DNA from: Spirochaetaceae bacterium
GTDB taxonomy: Bacteria > Spirochaetota > Spirochaetia > Treponematales > Breznakiellaceae
Length of the DNA stretch: 9,665 nucleotides
Assembly: GCA_031269165.1 (NCBI GenBank)
Contig: JAISZQ010000259.1
Coordinates: 1 to 9,665, forward strand
Direction: 5' to 3'
Below, in pieces: positions 1-6,900 of the stretch (the stretch's first letter is position 1; each line of letters begins with the position of its first letter). The notes below the pieces were generated by a model. That model did no database searches, was not told the DNA's origin, and saw only the letters and a program-made list of their open reading frames with translations. Both the position numbers and the translations under genes were made by a program.

Positions 1-173
1 CCTCGGCTATTATCGGGTTATACATCCCGTTGTCCATACCCTTTTCCAGTTCACGGGTGATACTGGACGGCTTGCGGTTTAGTGACGCCGCTATGGCCGA
101 AGGTTTAAGCCGTTCAACACAGCAGTCTGAAAATGTCCATCCGTTCTACAAGGTTCATCCTTTGATAACTCAT
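1..173 (-). pseudogene. IS30-family transposase, N-terminal fragment, frameshifted and cut by window edge
   Basis: Read on the - strand, an ATG at 173-171 begins MSYQRMNLVERMDIFRLLC and hits a TGA at 116-114. One base out of phase, from 118 to the left edge, the sequence continues VERLKPSAIAASLNRK and then PSSITRELEKG, ending in MYNPIIAE. Joined, these match the N-terminal helix-turn-helix of IS30-type transposases: a 'L..ER..I..LL..G....IA..L.R..S.I.REL' pattern (HTH_38 type), which binds the element's terminal repeats. The DDE catalytic domain would lie beyond the left edge. Removing one T from the TGTTGAACGG stretch restores a single frame reading LLCERLKPS, so the simplest reading is a one-base insertion. 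I see no slippery heptamer, so programmed frameshifting is less likely than decay or a sequencing error. The gene points away from the giant gene. The family call is fairly sure; whether the gene is dead is less so. Confidence 0.75.
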
Positions 174-176
174 CTT

Positions 177-183
177 CCCTCCT
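177..183 (-). promoter_or_regulatory. Ribosome binding site of the transposase
   Basis: AGGAGGG on the - strand, three bases before the ATG at 173. It is a near-perfect anti-SD match and supports that ATG over the next in-frame ATG at 158, which is too far away. The spacing is tight if the last G is counted as part of the site. Confidence 0.6.
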
Positions 184-190
184 AACGTAC

Positions 191-196
191 ATTATA
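191..196 (-). promoter_or_regulatory. Candidate -10 box of the transposase promoter
   Basis: A perfect TATAAT on the - strand. No clear TTGACA lies 16-18 bases upstream, so the -35 element is weak or absent. A start point 6-7 bases downstream would fall at about 184-185, right beside the Shine-Dalgarno, giving a leader of only about a dozen bases. The placement relative to the gene is convincing; activity is inferred. Confidence 0.4.
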
Positions 197-290
197 CTTT
201 TTGCGTTAGAAATTGCCGAGTGCCATTTCTATTTTCAAAAAATTCCACCATTGTTTCAAGCATATAAATTGTCTCCATTTTCCATTTTAA
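197..290. mobile_element. Probable outer end of the IS30-family element (boundary not resolved)
   Basis: IS30 elements normally carry a terminal inverted repeat of a few tens of bases just upstream of the transposase. The stretch upstream of the TATAAT, including TGGCACTCGGCAATTTCT on the - strand (about 212-229), is a plausible position for it. The partner repeat lies outside the window and no target-site duplication can be tested, so the exact boundary is inference. Confidence 0.25.
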
Positions 291-675
291 CATACTAAAT
301 TATTTTGTCAATATTGTTTATATACTTTTCAACAATTTTCAGGAATAATTGCACATAACTTCCTATATACGATACTCATGTCGCATAACGTCCCCCGGCT
401 TGTACTAAACACGACCTGTCTCTACTATAAGCGTCTTTGCAAAAAACGTCAAGTGTTTTTGACAAAAAATTTACAATTTATGCAACTATTCAGCCGATTC
501 CCAATGGCCACACTTGCGATCAATAAGCCGCTTGAACAGAGCATTATCCTATTTCCATTCCCTGAAGGGTCGTCAAACGTCCTGTCAATAAATGCACATA
601 TATCAAAATATTTACATTCGGGAAAAGGGAACAGCCGGGGCCGGGCGCGGTATTTTTGCCGAAAACACGAAATTC

Positions 676-689
676 TGAAAAATTTTTCA
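676..689. repeat. Perfect 14-bp palindrome TGAAAAATTTTTCA
   Basis: The sequence TGAAAAATTTTTCA equals its own reverse complement, centred between 682 and 683, about 178 bases upstream of the giant gene's start. Perfect palindromes of this kind can be operators for dimeric regulators. The local sequence is AT-rich, however, so chance is a real alternative. No regulator is identified. Confidence 0.35.
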
Positions 690-820
690 CTAATTTGCAA
701 GAAAAAACGGCCCGGACTAAAGCAAAACGGCAACACAATCGCATACATATAGGTGTACGGACGGCGAGAGGAAGCCGAAGGCGTACTATTTGACGAAACA
801 ATCATAGTTTAGGGAAAGGA

Positions 821-837
821 GTCCTGCGTAGCGGGAC
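821..837 (+). promoter_or_regulatory. Small hairpin in the giant gene's presumed 5' leader
   Basis: GTCCTGC and GCGGGAC are complementary over seven pairs (one is G-U in RNA) around a three-base GTA loop. The hairpin ends 29 bases before the ATG at 867, just upstream of the ribosome binding site. It is not followed by a T run, so it is not a classical terminator. It could protect the 5' end or affect translation. That role is inference. Confidence 0.3.
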
Positions 838-856
838 AGAGTCTCTCACCAATAAC

Positions 857-861
857 GGGGG
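857..861 (+). promoter_or_regulatory. Weak purine-rich ribosome binding site of the giant gene
   Basis: GGGGG lies five bases before the ATG at 867. It is a poor match to AGGAGG but correctly spaced. An in-frame TAG at 810-812, with no ATG, GTG or TTG between it and 867, makes the ATG the first possible start of this frame. Confidence 0.45.
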
Positions 862-866
862 ACAAA

Positions 867-977
867 ATGAAAAAAACACGAAAATTCCCAGGAGAGGGAA
901 TCGGATTTAATCGGGTCATCGCGGGGGTGTTGCTGTTCGTGATGACGGCGGGCGTGGTTCCGGCAGAAGGGCTTGCG
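867..977 (+). other. Signal peptide region of the giant protein
   Basis: Residues 1-37. A basic start (MKKTRK) and a short polar stretch are followed at residues 17-31 by the hydrophobic core VIAGVLLFVMTAGVV. Cleavage is plausible after V-P-A (33/34) or G-L-A (37/38). No cysteine follows, so this is not a lipoprotein. It implies export by Sec. Confidence 0.7.
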
Positions 978-3900
978 GGCTTAGGCGAAAAAGCGGGTTT
1001 CGACCGGAGCGTGTTCGATTATCAGTTTGAGCGGGCGGACCGGGAGGCGTCGCCTGAACGGTGGCGGGAAACGGCCCGTGAGGGGCTTTCGTTCGCGGTA
1101 AGCGCGTGGGAACGGTACGCGGCGGAATTGTTTGCGGATGCGGCGATGTTTGCCGAGGCGCGTGAAGAGGTGATCGAATGGGGCGAGGAGGAATTGCAGA
1201 GGCGGTACGTTGCGTACCTTGCCGGGCAATTTTTCCTCGTCCAATCGGCAAAGACACGCGGCGAAACGCGGGAAGCGGTTCGCACGGCGAATCTCGAACT
1301 GTTGTACGAGCATGACGAAGCGGGGAACGTAAAGATTGATGAAAAGAGCGGGGACCCCGTCATCAAGTACCAGCCGGAGAGTCTTGCGGAGGATGTTCTG
1401 GCGTGGCGGGAAAAGGTCGGCGCGGGGAACACGGCGGAATACCATTTTGACGGCCTGTTTCCCGAACTGGCGGCTTATCTCGGCGAAAACGGGGCGAGCG
1501 AGGCACTGGGCCGGGAAATCGGGTTCTATGCGGAAGAGATACGCTGGGGCTTGATAAACGAATTTAACCGCGAGATGGCGCGGGAAGAGACGCTTTTTAT
1601 CGCAAAACGCTCGCTGGATGTCTACAGTCTGCGCGGCAGGAGCGAAGGGGAAGCGGCGGAGGTTATCTCGCGGGAGGTCATAGCGGAGACCGAGTACATC
1701 GTGGCACAGGGGATTGCGTCGCTGGAGGAACGGATAAACGCGCTGTCGGGCGGCGCGGAAGATTTGAGTCTCGGCGGAGAAGATTGGCTTAATGCGTACC
1801 GGATTCAGTTTGAACGGGGATTGCAGGCGTGGGAGGATGCGGAAGAGCGGTTTTTTGTCCGCCGTATAGAATGGGAGCAGGATGCCGGACAACGTTACGA
1901 GGAAGGAGAGGCGGCGTGGGCCGAGGCGTTTTACACGCTGCAAGCCGAACAGCAGAAATGGGCGGTAAAGGCGGAAGAACTTTTTCGGGCGGGGGAACAA
2001 CTCTTTATCAATGCGGAAGCGGAACTGAGGGAGTCTATCCGGCAAGCAAAAGAAGAATTTGACAAGGACGTGCTGGAACGGCGCGAGGCGGGGAGCGCGC
2101 GGGCCGGGGCCTATCTTGAGATGTATATCACGAGCGGGACGGTGGTTTCCGCAGCGGTCGAGAACATTCAGTTTTGGGCCGGGGGTATGGGCAAAGATGA
2201 GTATCCGCCCGCCGGGAGCGCGGCGTTTGATGCGTGGGTGAAAAACGAACTTGCCGGGGAACTGGTCCGGCTGGAAAACGAAATCCAGAACATTAAAAAC
2301 GAGCGGTATATCCGGGTTGAGAGAACCAGATACAAGGGCGAAGGCGAATATTCCGGGTCGGGCTATTATTGGGGATCGGAAGAGGAGACGTACTGGGAGT
2401 GGACCGAAAATCCGCGATATAGGGCGGAAATAAAGCGGAATAATGAGCTTCTCGCGGCGTTACAGGCACTGCGCCCGACGGAGATAACCAGCGAGAACGT
2501 GAAGGCGGCACTCCAGGGGTTTTTCAATAATACTCTCGTGAAAACAGACGAGGAAAGGCCCTTTGCGGAAGCACTGATCGGCAGAATGGACCGCTACCGG
2601 GAGATGGAACTGTGGTCGGATTTGTATAAGACCTATATGGCCAAAGCGGTGGAAGCGCGAAACAGCCTCCAGCATGATTTTGATCTGGTAATAGGGAAAA
2701 ACGCAGGCGGTCTTGTTGACGTGCTGAACGACACGTTTAGCAGCGAGGATTTTTTTCTTGACGAGTATCAGATTGAGTTGATCCGCGCCGAGGCAGTAAA
2801 GAATTATTGGGAAAAGAGACACGCGATAGCAGAGGCGGTAGAACAGTACGCGAATCTTTTCACCGGGGATCGCGCGACGGCGGGGGATCTCGTGTCCGAT
2901 TGGGAAAAGGTGCGGACGGACTACGACAACGCGCTTGCCGCATACCGCGAGGCGCAGTCGAGGCTGACGGAAGAAGGGGCGGAAATCCTCGCCGCGAAAG
3001 AGGACTTAAACGAGGCTTCCGCCGCCTTGAACGAGGCCAATGCGAAACTCAACGCGCTTTACGCCGAATACGGGGAACTGATGGCGGCATATATGACCGA
3101 CGACAGCAGTTTTTTCGCCCATGAGTTTTCCAACGCATACCAAGTGTTGATAGAGAACAACAAGGCGATAAAAGCGGCCGGGACAGAGGCGGTGTATGCG
3201 TCCTATCTGGAACACGCGGCCCGGTATTACGATTTGGCGGCCCTTGACGGGGCGAGCGCGTTGTTAAAAGAAATCGTGACGGAATGGGAGGGCGAGAAGA
3301 AAGAACAGGCCCTTGCGCTCTTGTCCGCAGATTCGCTTGAAGACTGGTATTCCGGCGCGTTAGGGATAGAGCCTTTCCCTGAAGACGGGGAGGGTTCCGA
3401 GGGTTCCAACGAAGATTTTATGGAAGGTTTTTACGATACCGCTATCCGGGATCGGCTGGAACATGAGCAGGCGGCAAAGAAAGAGGCGGCGTCCCTTGAA
3501 AAGACTAGGATGGTGGAAGGAGAAGAGTACGACGCTGACCTCATCGCGGAACTTGACGCATCCATAACCACGCTGGGGGCGATGATCGAGGCGCTGGATT
3601 ATGCGGGGAACTTGTCCAACGCGGTGGCGAAGTACAATGGCGAAAGGGCGGTGCGGAACCTCCGTCGGTTGTATGCGGAACGGGGGCTCACGATGGAGGG
3701 GTATCTCCTGCCGTCACCACGGGAAACGGCAACCGCGCTGTTCTATGCTCAGGGGGATATTGTCCAAAACATTGCCAGATTCCTTGCGGCTCTGGACGAG
3801 GAGTTTTCCGCGTTGCCGGGGTTTCTTTCCGGTGAGGCGCGGTCGTGGAAGGCGGCGTTTACCGAGTATCTTGCGGCCAAAATGAAAGACTCCGGTTTTA

Positions 3901-6900
3901 ATCCGGTGATTGATCAGGAAGGTATTTTGAGCGCGATAGCGGCCGATTTGGAAAAGATAGAGGCTGCGGAAAAGATAAACGGGTTTATCGCGGAACAGGA
4001 CACGGAGAGCGCCCGGTACCTCTGCGCGGCGATCGACTTGGGTGTCGCGCTTCCGCCGTTTTCCATTGATGATCTGAAAAATGAAGCGGCAAAGAGGATT
4101 GCGGCCGAGTTAGGGACGCTTTACACGGAGGCGGAACGGCAGGAGCGGTCAGAAATAAAGGGTAATCTGGGGCAGTACCGGGATCAGTACGCTTACGCGG
4201 ACGACGGTGTCTGGGAGGCATCGCTTGAACGGGCTGCGGAAAAAATTGTCGAGCAGGAAAACATCCGGTCGTTTGACGGGTTCACGACGTATGACCGCGA
4301 GAACACGTTTGGTGATTATGAAAAAGAAGTGATCAATTCGTGGCTTTTCCTTGAGGAAAGCGGGCTTGTTGCAAGCGATTCGTCTTTTTACGCTCAGATT
4401 CCCTCCATAGTTAGCCTTATTATCGAGATATTGAGCATGGAGCCTGTCGAACCGGAAACTTCTGATCCCGAAGATCCGGTGGACACGACAGAGGAGTCTG
4501 AGTTTGTCTGGGTAAAAGAGGTGTTGTCGGAGTGGAAAGACAGGTACGGCGCGTTGTTTGTGATACCGTCCCGTTTTCTCATCTATACGCTCGCGGGGCA
4601 ACTTGAAGATGCTTCCGATGTGGAGACGGTGATCGACGCCCTGGAACTGGAGGTTTACGAAAGCGCGGAGGAAATATGGGCCAAAACCCGGCTTGAAAAC
4701 GTTGATTTGACAAACAATGTTTTGTCTTTCAGCGGCAACGGCGAGACGGTGAACGCGCTTACCGAGTCGATTGTACTGGCGCGTTTGAAGTATTTCGCAT
4801 TTATGGAGGACGATGCCGGGTTTGAAGCGGAACTCGCCGCACGGGAGGTGTCCGGCGCGATCATTGAAACAGCGCGATTGTTCAAAGAGACCATCGACAA
4901 AGAGACGCGGTATTACGGGTATGATGTTTCAGGCGATCTTTTTACTTGGGCGCTGAAAGTACAGAATGGGAACGTGGAAAGGGCCGTTGAACTCGCCGAT
5001 TTACACACGTTTGGGAACTGGGGCGACGCCTTCATTACGGCACTATTCGGAAGCGAAGGCGGGCATAAAGATTATTTCAGCGCGATGATTCAAAAGGCTG
5101 TCGGTGGCTATGTTGCAGCTTTGCAAAAAGAAATAAACAAGCGGCAAAACGTGCTCAGTATCGCGGCGGCTCAGAACGCTTTGGAAGAAAAAATGCAGGC
5201 CCTCGTGGACGGCGACAAGGAACACTGGCGGTATTATATTACCGAGCCGGTGACGGAAAGCAACAACGTGTTTGAAAATTACAACAACGGCGTTACCGAT
5301 GAAGAAAAAAAACTGAAACCGGGGGCCACCGATAAAACTGACGAACCAAGCGATGAGATCAAAGGCGCTGTTCCCATGCTGAACGGCTTTTTGATTGATG
5401 CTTTTGAAAGGCTTGATTTTGAGGGAAAGAAACTCGACGACGCATTTTTGTATTACGACACGGTAAAAGACCAAAACGCGCTTACCGCCTATGCGGAAAC
5501 CGTGCGCCTCTATATGACGGAAGCGGATCGGGTGTGGACGGACGATGATTTAAAACCGGCGGATTACCAGTATACGGAAATTTACCAGAATGCGGCATTC
5601 GATCTCGGCAACTATTTTTATACACAGGATGCGCTTCAGGGCGAGCTTCTGAAAAACGGCGCGAGTATTGTTCTTGCGAAAAAGGGTGAAGCGGAAAAGC
5701 AACTGCGCGTTCAAGAAAAATTAGAAGAAATTACCGGGCAGAAAGCGCGGTATGAGGTGTTGCTTGGGGAGATAAACAAGGCGGTGGCGGCGTTTGAGGA
5801 AACCGGAAAAGCGTATGAGGTGTACTACGAGGCGTCCAAAGAAGCCTTTGTAATAATGGAAGAAAAACGCTTCGAATATGAAAAACAAGATGCGATCAAG
5901 CGGTGGGCAAGCACGGCCTACCTCGCGTCGGGCGGAGAAGGCTTGTCTGGCGAAACCGAGTATCGGGAACCGGCCGCCGAACGTGCCTACAGCGGAGAAC
6001 GGCTTCGCAATGCGGAAGCGGCCCTCGACGCGCTTGTCAGTCTGTATGATTCAGGCGAAACGGTGCGGACGTATCAGGATAAAGAGTATCAGGAGATTTA
6101 TGAAAAATACAAGATGAGTTTTGCCCGGATGATGACTGCGGTAAAAACATCTGCGGCCCTGAACAAGGCGATCGCCGAGGAGACGGTGAGAAATCAAAAC
6201 TTGTACAGCGATTATCTCAATTCCCTGCGTGAGTTAACCGGAGGAATAAGCCACACCGCGGATTTCAACGGCCCGGAAACAGAAGACGAATCCAACACCA
6301 TTAACCAGTTTATCACCGTTGAAAACGGCAAACTCGCCTTTCATTTTGCGAACGCGAACCGTTTTGAAATAACCCTGACGGACGAAAGCGGCGTGTCTTC
6401 GCTGACGGAATTTCTGACGCCGGAAGCGCCTGACAAAAAGGCTCCGGCAACGAAAAACGAGACGAACAATGTTTCGGCGTTTGAATTGAGCGTGCGTGAG
6501 TTAACGGAACGGCTTGCCGCACGGTATCCGGGCGGCGCCGGGTTTAACACGATGACGCTGGCGCGGGAATACCTGCTCCGCAAAATCACGGAAGATTCGG
6601 GGAACAGCGCGTTTGCTCATAGTTCCTTGCCAAGATACCAAAGAGACCAGACGGCGGTCAGTGAATACGGCGGGCTTGGGCGCATGTATATGGACTCAAG
6701 GAGCAAGGTTTATAAATCGGCGGAAGGGGATTACGCATGGGTTGAGGCCGAACAGCAAAAAATATGGGATAGTCTCAGCAAGGAGGAGAAGGAGGACATC
6801 GAATTCTGGACGATCCTCACGCTCTTGGGCGAGACGGTTTCCCCGTCATTCAGCCGGACGGACGCGCAGGTGTATGAATCGTTGCGGGATTCGCAACGGA

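Larger units (their letters stand above)
197..866. other. Intergenic region between divergent transposase and giant gene
   Basis: About 670 bases without a gene I can support. The left two thirds is AT-rich with many A and T runs, and GC-rich patches appear near 630-655 and 705-715. Overlapping frames exist on both strands (378-752 + and 449-805 -), but they have no good Shine-Dalgarno, no domain-like pattern, and a composition unlike the neighbouring genes. No tRNA cloverleaf, CRISPR repeats or GC-stem-plus-T-run terminator was seen. The region holds the 676-689 palindrome and the 821-837 hairpin, listed separately, and must contain the giant gene's promoter, which I could not place with confidence. 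Confidence 0.6.

Noticed and set aside
400..428. TTGTAC, 17-base spacer, TACTAT as a promoter on the + strand
   Set aside because: The spacing is ideal but the boxes match consensus at only 3 and 4 of 6 positions, and the site is over 430 bases from the giant gene's start.
630..660. GC-rich patch followed by a short T run as a terminator
   Set aside because: The CCGGGGCCGGGCGCGG stretch does not fold into a stem with a usable loop, so the T run alone is not enough.
378..752. 124-residue + strand frame in the intergenic region
   Set aside because: No Shine-Dalgarno before 378, low-complexity Lys/Phe/Leu-rich product without recognisable pattern, and an overlapping antisense frame of similar length. 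It reads as AT-rich noise.
449..805. 118-residue - strand frame (and nested 544-801) in the intergenic region
   Set aside because: Overlaps the + strand frame, has no domain-like pattern and an unusual Phe/Cys/Arg composition. I found no start signal that favours it.
981..2045. 354-residue antisense frame
   Set aside because: Lies wholly inside the giant gene in exact antisense phase. Its Arg/Pro/Phe-rich product is the expected complement of Ala/Arg/Gly/Glu codons.
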